Below, piece by piece: positions 1 through 7,038 of a stretch of 64,000 nucleotides of DNA. This DNA is from Butyrivibrio proteoclasticus B316 (GTDB lineage Bacteria; Bacillota; Clostridia; Lachnospirales; Lachnospiraceae), in contig NC_014387.1 in assembly GCF_000145035.1 (NCBI RefSeq), positions 2,904,001 to 2,968,000 of the forward strand. Direction: 5' to 3'. The notes under the pieces were generated by a model that saw nothing but the letters and a program-made list of their open reading frames with translations, did not search any database and was not told the origin of the DNA. Within the stretch, counting starts at the first letter, position 1. Each line of letters starts with the position of its first letter. A program made the position numbers and the translations under genes.

Positions 1-226
1 TATCATAAACACTATATTGGATAGTAGAGGATTCCATCGGGCTGTTAACATTTACAAATAATCCCTTTTGATTTCCCGGGACAAACTCAGTTGGAATAGA
101 AAAAGAGCATTGAACTGCCGTTTCAAGATCATCAGCCGCCTTAACCTTAAGTGAGCCCAGGGCAGTTATTATGAAAACAACCGCCAATGCTGATGAAATA
201 AGCATGTATTTACTTTTAGTCTTCAA
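1..226 (-). CDS. Secreted protein of unknown function, N-terminal part (runs off window)
   Basis: The frame is open from a TTG at 226 to the window edge, giving 75 codons. A GGGAG site (235-239) lies 8 nt before that TTG; the first ATG in frame is at 205. The product begins with a short Lys-rich stretch, a hydrophobic segment and a VKAAD boundary that looks like a signal peptidase I site. The mature part starts acidic and then has a beta-rich sequence (FSIPTEFVPG). The family cannot be named from this fragment. It is probably an exported envelope protein. It lies downstream of thrS on the same strand with a strong hairpin between them, so it is probably transcribed separately. Confidence 0.55.
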   Translation of the reverse strand, partial: MKTKSKYMLISSALAVVFIITALGSLKVKAADDLETAVQCSFSIPTEFVPGNQKGLFVNVNSPMESSTIQYSVYD

Positions 227-261
227 AGACAAATCTCCCACCCAAACACCTCTATCTTTTA

Positions 262-292
262 ATAGGCACAATGCATATTGCATTGTGCCTAT
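262..292 (-). terminator. Hairpin downstream of thrS
   Basis: A perfect 14-bp stem (262-275 with 279-292) has a 3-nt loop. It lies 60 nt past the thrS stop. No clear U-run follows on the - strand, so it is a terminator candidate or an RNA 3'-end stabiliser, not a textbook intrinsic terminator. Confidence 0.5.
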
Positions 293-353
293 CATAAATA
301 AGTAATGCTAAATAATTATATCATAGAAAAATACAGTTCACAGACTATAACAA

Positions 354-2237
354 TCATGCCTCATAGCTGTCAATAAGCTCAAGGGAATGCTCTTCATTCA
401 TCTTCTTGCACATAGCAACAAGTGCATCGAGAGGAACATTCTGAACCTGCTTGTTGGAACCGCGAACATTGATAGATACTGTTCTCTCAGCAGCTTCTTT
501 ATCACCAACAACAAGAATGTATGGATCCTTGTAATTCTTAAATTTCTTGATTTTCTCCTTCATGTTGTTATCTGAGTAATCAGCCTCAACACGAATTCCG
601 GCATTCATAAGAGCCTGCTCAACTTCCTTGGCGTACTCATTATGCTCAAGTCTGATAGGAACGATACCTACCTGATATGGGCTCAGCCAGAATGGGAATA
701 CACCCTTGAAGTTCTCGATGATAATACCGATAAATCTCTCAAGTGATCCATAAATAGCTCTGTGAATAACAACAGGCATCTGCATTGTTCCATCCTGAGC
801 CTGATATGTAAGACCAAAGTTGTGAGGAAGCTGGAAGTCAAGCTGTACTGTACCACACTGCCATTCTCTTCCGAGAGCATCCTTGATCTGAAGGTCGATC
901 TTAGGGCCATAGAAAGCACCATCTCCTTCATTGATCTCATATCCGCCTTCGCCATACTTCTCATCAAGAATTTCCTTAAGTGCAGCCTCAGCTCTGTTCC
1001 AGACTTCGATGTCACCCATGAAGTCTTCAGGTCTAGTAGAAAGCTCTGCTCTGTAAGTTACACCAAATGTAGAATAAATCTCATCTGCAATAGCAATTAC
1101 ATCTGCAATTTCTTCCTTGATCTGTGATTCCATTACAAATGTATGATCATCATCCTGACGGAACTCCTGAACACGGAAAAGACCATTCATCTGTCCTGAT
1201 TTCTCCTTACGGTGAAGAACGTCATACTCACTGTAACGGATAGGAAGCTCTTTATAAGAATGATTTGTTCTCTTATATGTCATCATGGCATTAGGACAGT
1301 TCATAGGCTTAGCTGCCATTGTGTCGTTCTGCTCACGATTATAGATAACTGAACCAGCCTGGATCTTGATATTCTTAGGCTCTTCTGTAGGATCGTTATT
1401 GTTCTCTAAGATTCCGGGAATCTCAGCATCAGCCTTGAGCCATCCGGAAACTCCGGGTACCATGAACATGTTGTTCACATAGTGAGCCCAGTGTCCACTG
1501 ATAAGCCAAAGCTTCTTGTTGTTAACAAGAGGAGCAGCAATTTCTGTATAGCCATGTCTCTCCTGAATCTCTCTTGAATACTTGAGGAGTGCCTGATACA
1601 TCTTCCATCCTCTTGGAAGCCAGTAAGGCATACCTGGAGCTGTCTCATCAAACATGAAAAGATCAAGCTCTGCACCAATCTTCTTGTGGTCTCTCTCAAG
1701 TGCTTCCTGTATCATCTTGATGTGATGCTTGAGTTCATCCTTGCTTGGGAAAGCATAGAGATAAATTCTGGAAAGCTGATCTCTCTTCTCATCGCCTCTC
1801 CAATAAGCACCTGATACAGACTTGATCTGATATGAAACATTCATAAGTTCCTGAGAGTTGTCAACGTGAGGTCCACGGCAAAGATCAACATAATCATCGC
1901 CAGTGTAGTATACTGTGATAACCTCATCCTCTGGAAGGTCGTTAATAAGCTCTGTCTTAAACTTCTGGTCTTTGAACATTTCAAGTGCTTCCGACTTTGA
2001 AACCTCTTTGCGTGTCCAATCCTCTCTTCTCTTGATGATCTCGCGCATCTTATCCTCGATGGTCTTGAAATCATCCTGTGTTACAGCCTTAGGAAGAACA
2101 AAATCATAGTAGCAACCATCATCAATCTGTGGTCCGATCGCATACTGTACTTCCTTGCCGTAAAGCTCAATAACAGCCTTAGCCAGCACATGTGCCATTG
2201 AATGGCGGTAAACCTCTAGAAACTCTTCTTTATTCAT
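354..2237 (-). CDS. thrS: Threonyl-tRNA synthetase lacking the TGS domain
   Basis: Charges tRNA-Thr with threonine in the cytoplasm (627 aa). The ATG at 2237 has AAAGGA 7 nt upstream and fits better than a TTG seven codons earlier. The protein starts directly at the editing domain: H12/H16 and C120/H124 match the HxxxH and CxxxH editing residues. The usual N-terminal TGS domain of about 60 residues is absent. The zinc ligands are present as C314 in MNCPNA, H365 in QDDDH and H492 in VIHRA. The usual motif 2 text is MNCPGH, so Gly-His is replaced by Asn-Ala. About 45 extra residues (roughly 258-308) lie before this motif compared with the E. coli enzyme. The C-terminal anticodon-binding domain (ILVVGDKE) is intact. 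No T-box leader was seen. Confidence 0.95.
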   Translation of the reverse strand: MNKEEFLEVYRHSMAHVLAKAVIELYGKEVQYAIGPQIDDGCYYDFVLPKAVTQDDFKTIEDKMREIIKRREDWTRKEVSKSEALEMFKDQKFKTELINDLPEDEVITVYYTGDDYVDLCRGPHVDNSQELMNVSYQIKSVSGAYWRGDEKRDQLSRIYLYAFPSKDELKHHIKMIQEALERDHKKIGAELDLFMFDETAPGMPYWLPRGWKMYQALLKYSREIQERHGYTEIAAPLVNNKKLWLISGHWAHYVNNMFMVPGVSGWLKADAEIPGILENNNDPTEEPKNIKIQAGSVIYNREQNDTMAAKPMNCPNAMMTYKRTNHSYKELPIRYSEYDVLHRKEKSGQMNGLFRVQEFRQDDDHTFVMESQIKEEIADVIAIADEIYSTFGVTYRAELSTRPEDFMGDIEVWNRAEAALKEILDEKYGEGGYEINEGDGAFYGPKIDLQIKDALGREWQCGTVQLDFQLPHNFGLTYQAQDGTMQMPVVIHRAIYGSLERFIGIIIENFKGVFPFWLSPYQVGIVPIRLEHNEYAKEVEQALMNAGIRVEADYSDNNMKEKIKKFKNYKDPYILVVGDKEAAERTVSINVRGSNKQVQNVPLDALVAMCKKMNEEHSLELIDSYEA

Positions 2238-2305
2238 TTCTTTGTCCTTTCTCTGCAATACCTACCGGGTAATGCATCTTATAAAATAATAGTTATCATA
2301 ACAAA

Positions 2306-2330
2306 TGGCATCACAGAATTCATGATGCCA
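2306..2330 (-). terminator. Weak terminator between the SEC-C gene and thrS
   Basis: An 8-bp stem (2306-2313 with 2323-2330) has a 9-nt loop and is followed on the - strand by TTTGTT. It would end the SEC-C transcript ahead of thrS, or attenuate read-through into it. Confidence 0.5.
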
Positions 2331-2351
2331 CTTAGTTACCTAATTAATTGA

Positions 2352-2858
2352 TTATGCGTTTCTTCCGTGGCACTTTTTGTACTTCTTGCCGCTTCCGCAT
2401 GGGCATGGATCATTAGGATAAACCTTGTTCTCTTTTCTAACAGTATGTGAAGACTTCTCCTCTTTGTAAAGAGCCTTAAGCTTGTCCTCATCAAAGATTG
2501 CCTTCCACTCCTCAAGACCATAGAGCCAATCAGCACCGGCTGCAACCATGTTCTTGTAAAGGAGTTCCTTGTCAAATCCAAGGTTAACCTCTGTATCCTC
2601 GGTCATATCGTCAATTGGATTCTGCTCCTTGAGGGAATCGTTGATACCATCAAGAAATCCAACCATATACATAAGATCAATGCCAAACTTCTCAGCAAGT
2701 CCCTTAACAGTACCTGTAACTACTTCATCAGGATTCTTGAGAAGCTGTGCGTAAATATCGCGCTCTTTCTGAAAATAATCTGTCCATAATCTCTGAAGAT
2801 CGCCCTTATTAGCTGTCTCAGAATAGGCTTTGTCACGCCACTCTTGTAATAATGCCAT
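2352..2858 (-). CDS. SEC-C motif protein
   Basis: This 168-residue soluble protein ends in a SEC-C zinc motif ([14 protein letters not shown]), the same metal-binding tail found at the end of SecA and in many small proteins. The ATG at 2858 is preceded by GGAG at 8 nt; a TTG two codons upstream is too close to that site. The region before the motif is helical and acidic and matches no enzyme that I recognise. The SEC-C tail usually mediates binding to SecB, ribosomes or other partners; the partner here is unknown. It lies upstream of thrS on the same strand, separated by a weak terminator. Confidence 0.85.
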   Translation of the reverse strand: MALLQEWRDKAYSETANKGDLQRLWTDYFQKERDIYAQLLKNPDEVVTGTVKGLAEKFGIDLMYMVGFLDGINDSLKEQNPIDDMTEDTEVNLGFDKELLYKNMVAAGADWLYGLEEWKAIFDEDKLKALYKEEKSSHTVRKENKVYPNDPCPCGSGKKYKKCHGRNA

Positions 2859-2960
2859 AACCAATACTCCATTTCTTGTATAAAAAAATTTATTTCTTAC
2901 ATTTTTTGTAAATGCACGTAGTCATTATTTTAATATATTTGATTATTTCTGTAAACACAA

Positions 2961-3767
2961 TTACGCTTTAGGGAGCTCAACATAAAAACAACTACCTTTT
3001 CCAAGTTTACTTTCGCACCAGATTCTTCCCCCGTGCTGCGTAACGATTCCTTTGACAATAGATAGCCCAAGGCCGCTGCTGCTCTCTCCATCAGGAGTCC
3101 TTGCCCCGCTTACTCTATAAGTTCTCTCAAATATATGGTCCAATGCCTCTTCAGGAATCCCTTTTCCGGTATCCTTTACATAAAATGTGGACAACTGCCC
3201 CTCATCCAATACTCCAAGAACTATATCAGCCCCATTCTCCGAGTACTTACGCGCATTGGTAAAAAGATTATCCAAAACTCTGCTCATCTTACCAACATCT
3301 ACATTTACTTCCGCATCATAATCATCCGGTATTTCGCATATTAGATTTCTCGCCGAATACTTATCATCTATCTGAGCAGCAAAAAAATATTCCTCAAGAA
3401 ACTGGGACAATGGCACTTTCTGAAGCTTAAGCTCATCGCTGCCATTTTCTATACATGTCAGATAGTACAAATCACTGATCAGAACTTCAAGTGTCCTTGT
3501 CCTGTTGTCTATCAGATGCAGCATCTGCGTCATCTCATCTCCGGAACTTTGAAGACCACAATCTGTATTTTTCTGATTAAGATAGTCTATAGCACTTCTG
3601 ATTGCAGTAAGTGGAGCCCTCAGATCATGGGAAATATTCTCAAGCATAAGCTTTCTCTCCCGTTCAGCCTGCTGCAATCTGGCATTCGCCTCCAATAATT
3701 TTTGGGACAACTCTGCCACTGTATTACTATCAACCTCAGGTTGCCTAAACTTTTTCTTTTCAGCCAT
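2961..3767 (-). CDS. Soluble sensor histidine kinase
   Basis: A 268-residue kinase of a two-component pair. The H-box is ISHDLRAPL, the N-box is DNLFTNARKYS, and the G1 (DTGKGIP), F (FERTYR) and G2 (SGLGLS) boxes are all present, so it should bind ATP and autophosphorylate. There is no membrane segment or recognisable sensor domain, only a short coiled coil ahead of the H-box, so the signal is probably cytoplasmic or comes through a partner. The ATG at 3767 has AAGGA at 6 nt; an earlier in-frame start would overlap the regulator gene. It is the last gene of the exporter and two-component operon. Confidence 0.9.
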   Translation of the reverse strand: MAEKKKFRQPEVDSNTVAELSQKLLEANARLQQAERERKLMLENISHDLRAPLTAIRSAIDYLNQKNTDCGLQSSGDEMTQMLHLIDNRTRTLEVLISDLYYLTCIENGSDELKLQKVPLSQFLEEYFFAAQIDDKYSARNLICEIPDDYDAEVNVDVGKMSRVLDNLFTNARKYSENGADIVLGVLDEGQLSTFYVKDTGKGIPEEALDHIFERTYRVSGARTPDGESSSGLGLSIVKGIVTQHGGRIWCESKLGKGSCFYVELPKA

Positions 3768-3787
3768 TGAAATTCCTTTCAGCCTGA

Positions 3788-4483
3788 TCATCTGCCGGGA
3801 TTAACAAGCTTGTATCCTTTAGACCACACTGTCTCGATCAGATTATCTACTCCTGTCTGATCCTGTATCTTTTTGCGCAATCTGGACACATTGACCATTA
3901 CGCTTCGTCTGTCTGTTTCTATGTATGTTCCCCAGAGTTTGAGCCCTATTTCCTCAAAAGTGATTTCTTTTCCGGGATTCTGAGCCAGAAATAATATAAG
4001 ATCATACTCTTTATTAGAAATAGGAATTTCAGTTTCTCTGTAGAACAATTTATGTTTCTCTCTATCAACAAAAAATGGATCAAGGTCAATGATCATATCG
4101 TCACGTTTCTGCACCTGTTTCTGAGAGTTTCTCTTAATATGCGCCATAATTCTGACATAAACTTCTCTGAGGCTGTACGGTTTTTCGATATAATCGTCTC
4201 CTCCAACTTCAAAACCTTCTATCTTATCATCCTCAGACACCTTGCCTGAAAGGAATAAAACAGGAACGTTTGTAACGCCTCTGATCTGCTTACAAAGGGC
4301 GTATCCATCAAGTTCCGGCATCATCACATCCAGCAAAATACAATCAGGCTTAAAGTTCCTGACAAGATCCATCGCCTGCGTTGATTTTGAACAAATTTCC
4401 ACCTTGCAATTCTTTTCCTCAAAGAATTTCTTGTTAATCTCTAAAACTTCAATATCATCATCCACCATAAGAATCTTGTACAT
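3788..4483 (-). CDS. OmpR-family response regulator
   Basis: 231 residues: a receiver domain (acidic pocket VDDD near residue 8, phospho-acceptor Asp in LLDVMMP, Lys in EKPYS) followed by a winged-helix DNA-binding domain with the SRLRKKI recognition helix. It is 5 nt downstream of the ABC exporter gene and 20 nt upstream of its kinase gene, so the three are co-transcribed. By context it is the best candidate to control the lasso-peptide genes. Its binding sites could not be identified. Confidence 0.93.
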   Translation of the reverse strand: MYKILMVDDDIEVLEINKKFFEEKNCKVEICSKSTQAMDLVRNFKPDCILLDVMMPELDGYALCKQIRGVTNVPVLFLSGKVSEDDKIEGFEVGGDDYIEKPYSLREVYVRIMAHIKRNSQKQVQKRDDMIIDLDPFFVDREKHKLFYRETEIPISNKEYDLILFLAQNPGKEITFEEIGLKLWGTYIETDRRSVMVNVSRLRKKIQDQTGVDNLIETVWSKGYKLVNPGR

Positions 4484-4488
4484 AACGC

Positions 4489-6186
4489 TTACCCCGCAAT
4501 TGAAGCCATCTTCTTATCAACTATCTGGATTTCTCTGTCACAATACTGTAATACTGACCTTCTATGTGTTATCAAAAGACATGTAGGTGAAGGATTCCAT
4601 TTCCTGATTCCCTCAAGTACGCTAAGTTCAGTACTCTCATCAAGAGAAGACGTGGCTTCGTCCAATATAAGGAAAGGAGCCTTTTTGACAAGTGCTCTGG
4701 CTATTGCAATTCTCTGAGCCTGACCTTCAGATATACCTACACCTTTTTCCCCAATAACCGTATCTATTCCACGCGGGAAATCCATAACAAAATCATAAGC
4801 CGCAGCACCCTTGAGAGCCTCTATGACTTCCTCGTCAGTGGCATCTTTTTTACCCATAAGTACGTTATCTTTAATGCTACCGCTAAACAAAGTATTTCCC
4901 TGAGGAACGTAAGCTATAAAGTTCCTGGCATCAGGACTTGCCTGCATTGTCTCACCTGCATCGTTGTAAAATTCAATATTGCCCTTCATCTTATTGGTAA
5001 AGGCCATGATAAGGCGGACTAATGTAGTCTTTCCAATTCCGGATTTACCTACGATTGCAGTGAATTCCCCGGGCTTAAAATCTATGCTGGCATCATCAAA
5101 TACCAGTTCATCTGTATAGCCAAAAGAAATTTTGTCTACTTTAACTCCAATGTTCTTCTGCTTAATTGATGCCCCGCTATACTCTTCCCTTGGAAGGTTC
5201 TGAAGTTCAATAATACGGCCTGCAGAAGCGAGCATTGAAATAAGCCTTGGTACCAACTGGGCAAGACTCACGATAGGAGCCTGTATTCTGTTAACCAGCT
5301 GCAGGAAAACAGTCATTGTACCATATGTGATAGTCCTGTTGGCTATGCAGATTGCTCCCCAGGCAAACGCAACTATATATCCAAGTTGGAATGATAGTCC
5401 CATAGCCGCTGATGCAAACATATTTGTTCTGTTCTTCTTAAACACCCAGTAAATACGCTCATCACGCAGCTGTGTAAGCCTCTCTTCTGAATAGTCCTCA
5501 AGACAAAATGACTTCTCTATGAGTATGTTGGCAAGACTTTCCTGCATAAATGAACGATATTTGGACTCTGTTTCCTGCACCTTAACAGTAAGATATTTCA
5601 GTTTTCTGCCCAGTACAACACTCGCAAACAAAGCAATTGGTGCTACAAGAAGTGCAAAAAGAGCAAGTTTTAGATCATAATATGCTAGTGTGCAAAATGT
5701 AACTAAAAGTTCAACTACCAACCTTATAATAGTAGGAATAGTAGATGAAATACCATCTGAAACAGCTCCAACATCACTGGTAAGTCTCGTCATCAGATCT
5801 CCAGTATGATATTTGGACACATCAATCCAGCAGGTATCAAGAATTCTTCTATAAACTTTCTTTCTGATTCCAAAACCAAATTTCTCATAAACAATGACAG
5901 AGAACAAGGAACTGACGATTCCCAAAAACTGTGAACCCAAAATTACGACAACATATATAGCTATTATTTTCCATAAATCTGACAGATTACCCTCAGAAGC
6001 CCTATCAATCATCTTTTTACCGATAATAGCCATCCCGACAGACATAAGTGTTGCTGCCAGATCAAATAGCATCAGTAAAAGAAGCTGCGGAATATATGGC
6101 TTACTGTAGCTGAGACACCATTTTAAATATTCCTTAGCATCATCTCTTTTATTCCAGTATTTTTTCAGCTTATCAAATTTCCCCAT
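4489..6186 (-). CDS. ABC exporter, fused membrane and ATPase domains (lasso-peptide exporter)
   Basis: A 565-residue half transporter that should act as a dimer. Residues about 30-320 form a six-helix exporter domain. The ATPase domain has Walker A at 380-388, Walker B plus Glu at 505-510 and the H-loop His at 541. The signature reads ISEGQ instead of LSGGQ, so its second Gly/Ser positions are changed although the glutamine is kept. There is no N-terminal C39 peptidase domain, which fits a pathway where a separate B2 protease removes the leader. It is 4 nt downstream of the B2 gene. Likely role: export of, and immunity to, the lasso peptide. Confidence 0.9.
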   Translation of the reverse strand: MGKFDKLKKYWNKRDDAKEYLKWCLSYSKPYIPQLLLLMLFDLAATLMSVGMAIIGKKMIDRASEGNLSDLWKIIAIYVVVILGSQFLGIVSSLFSVIVYEKFGFGIRKKVYRRILDTCWIDVSKYHTGDLMTRLTSDVGAVSDGISSTIPTIIRLVVELLVTFCTLAYYDLKLALFALLVAPIALFASVVLGRKLKYLTVKVQETESKYRSFMQESLANILIEKSFCLEDYSEERLTQLRDERIYWVFKKNRTNMFASAAMGLSFQLGYIVAFAWGAICIANRTITYGTMTVFLQLVNRIQAPIVSLAQLVPRLISMLASAGRIIELQNLPREEYSGASIKQKNIGVKVDKISFGYTDELVFDDASIDFKPGEFTAIVGKSGIGKTTLVRLIMAFTNKMKGNIEFYNDAGETMQASPDARNFIAYVPQGNTLFSGSIKDNVLMGKKDATDEEVIEALKGAAAYDFVMDFPRGIDTVIGEKGVGISEGQAQRIAIARALVKKAPFLILDEATSSLDESTELSVLEGIRKWNPSPTCLLITHRRSVLQYCDREIQIVDKKMASIAG

Positions 6187-6190
6187 TTTA

Positions 6191-6643
6191 TCACTTCATC
6201 CTTGATTTAAATTTGGCCACAACTCCATAACCTTCAGCTGTGCCATTCCCGCCGGTTACATACATCCTCCCAACACGTATCCATGCATGAGCAACCATCT
6301 TACCATCCAACTCTTTGCATCCAAGATACATAGTCGATTCAATTCCCTTTTCTGCCATAAGTCTCTGTGCCGTAAGGGCTCTGACCAGGCATTTACTCTC
6401 CCACTTAGTCTTATTGCATACCTGATTGACCGCATAGGCAACTCTTTTACAGAAGCGGTATTCATCCAGAGTAGCCTCCTCTGGAGTCTCTTCTCCTTCA
6501 ATTCCCCATTTCTTGTTCAATTTAGCAGTATCTTCATATAACATCTGAAATCTGAAACGGGCAGACAATACCCAGGCCTTTAAGGTCAATGCCTTATGCT
6601 CGTTATATCTGATAAATCTATATCCTCTTGCAATTATACCCAT
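6191..6643 (-). CDS. Lasso peptide B2 protein (transglutaminase-like leader protease)
   Basis: 150 residues, the length of split lasso B2 proteases. The family motifs are a Cys in SKCLVRALTAQRLM (C85) and a His in AHAWIRVG (H119), the nucleophile and base of the transglutaminase-like fold. It should cut the leader off the precursor after delivery by the PqqD-like B1 protein encoded at 12197-12460. ATG at 6643 with AAGGTGA upstream. First gene of the - strand operon with the exporter and two-component pair, and divergent from the precursor gene, which starts 125 nt away. Confidence 0.85.
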   Translation of the reverse strand: MGIIARGYRFIRYNEHKALTLKAWVLSARFRFQMLYEDTAKLNKKWGIEGEETPEEATLDEYRFCKRVAYAVNQVCNKTKWESKCLVRALTAQRLMAEKGIESTMYLGCKELDGKMVAHAWIRVGRMYVTGGNGTAEGYGVVAKFKSRMK

Positions 6644-6660
6644 AAATCACCTTATATAGT

Positions 6661-6688
6661 TTGAATTGTTTCAAAAAATAGTTACAAT
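6661..6688 (+). promoter_or_regulatory. Candidate promoter of the lasso precursor gene
   Basis: TTGAAT (6661-6666) and TACAAT (6683-6688) are separated by 16 nt, about 80 nt before the precursor start, in the 124-nt divergent spacer. The match is moderate, and the spacer must also hold the promoter of the leftward B2 operon. Confidence 0.4.
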
Positions 6689-6767
6689 TTTGTTAGAAAT
6701 CTTTACATTGACGTTTTCCCGCGATATTCTTGAGCAAACAAGTAATTTTAATAGGAGGAAAACTTGT

Positions 6768-6956
6768 ATGAAAAACTGGAACGCACCTGAAATCAAGGAG
6801 CTTTGTCTCAGCGGTACACAGCAGCATGGTACCCCAAATCCATACGTTGATGGAAAAATCTATGATGCTCAGAGAAACGAGAACTGGTTCACATTCAGCG
6901 GTAACAATGTAGACGATACTGCTACTCCAGGTGAAGTAATCATTGGCAATCCTTGA
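6768..6956 (+). CDS. Lasso peptide precursor (paeninodin-like leader, atypical core)
   Basis: A 62-residue peptide with an excellent AGGAGG site 9 nt before the ATG. An upstream in-frame ATG at 6666 has no site and is rejected. The leader W4-N-A-P7-E-I9-K-E-L12 through T17 lines up residue for residue with the Y-x-x-P-x-L...T leader of paeninodin-class precursors, with T17 at the usual -2 position. That places the core at Q19, about 44 residues, twice the usual 15-24. No Asp/Glu falls at core positions 7-9 (D28 is position 10). Starting at G21 would give a Gly1-Asp8 ring. S44 is the only Ser in the core and a candidate target of the nearby HPr-kinase-like enzyme. The + strand gene lies between two - strand operons that encode all maturation functions. 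Confidence 0.8.
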   Translation: MKNWNAPEIKELCLSGTQQHGTPNPYVDGKIYDAQRNENWFTFSGNNVDDTATPGEVIIGNP

Positions 6957-6984
6957 TACATAAGCCTGAGCTATCAAAGCATAG

Positions 6985-7011
6985 AAGGAGTCATTTATGA
7001 CTCCTTTTTTT
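6985..7011 (+). terminator. Intrinsic terminator of the precursor gene
   Basis: A 9-bp stem (6985-6993 with 6998-7006), TTTA loop and an uninterrupted T-run to 7011. It lies 28 nt past the precursor stop, so the precursor transcript is monocistronic. Confidence 0.92.
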
Positions 7012-7038
7012 GCGTTTCATCGAATCCCGCCGAGCTTA

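Noticed and set aside
2238..2351. T-box leader for thrS
   Set aside because: The spacer is only about 110 nt and no T-box consensus (AGGGTGG...GCG type) could be seen; only a weak terminator is present.
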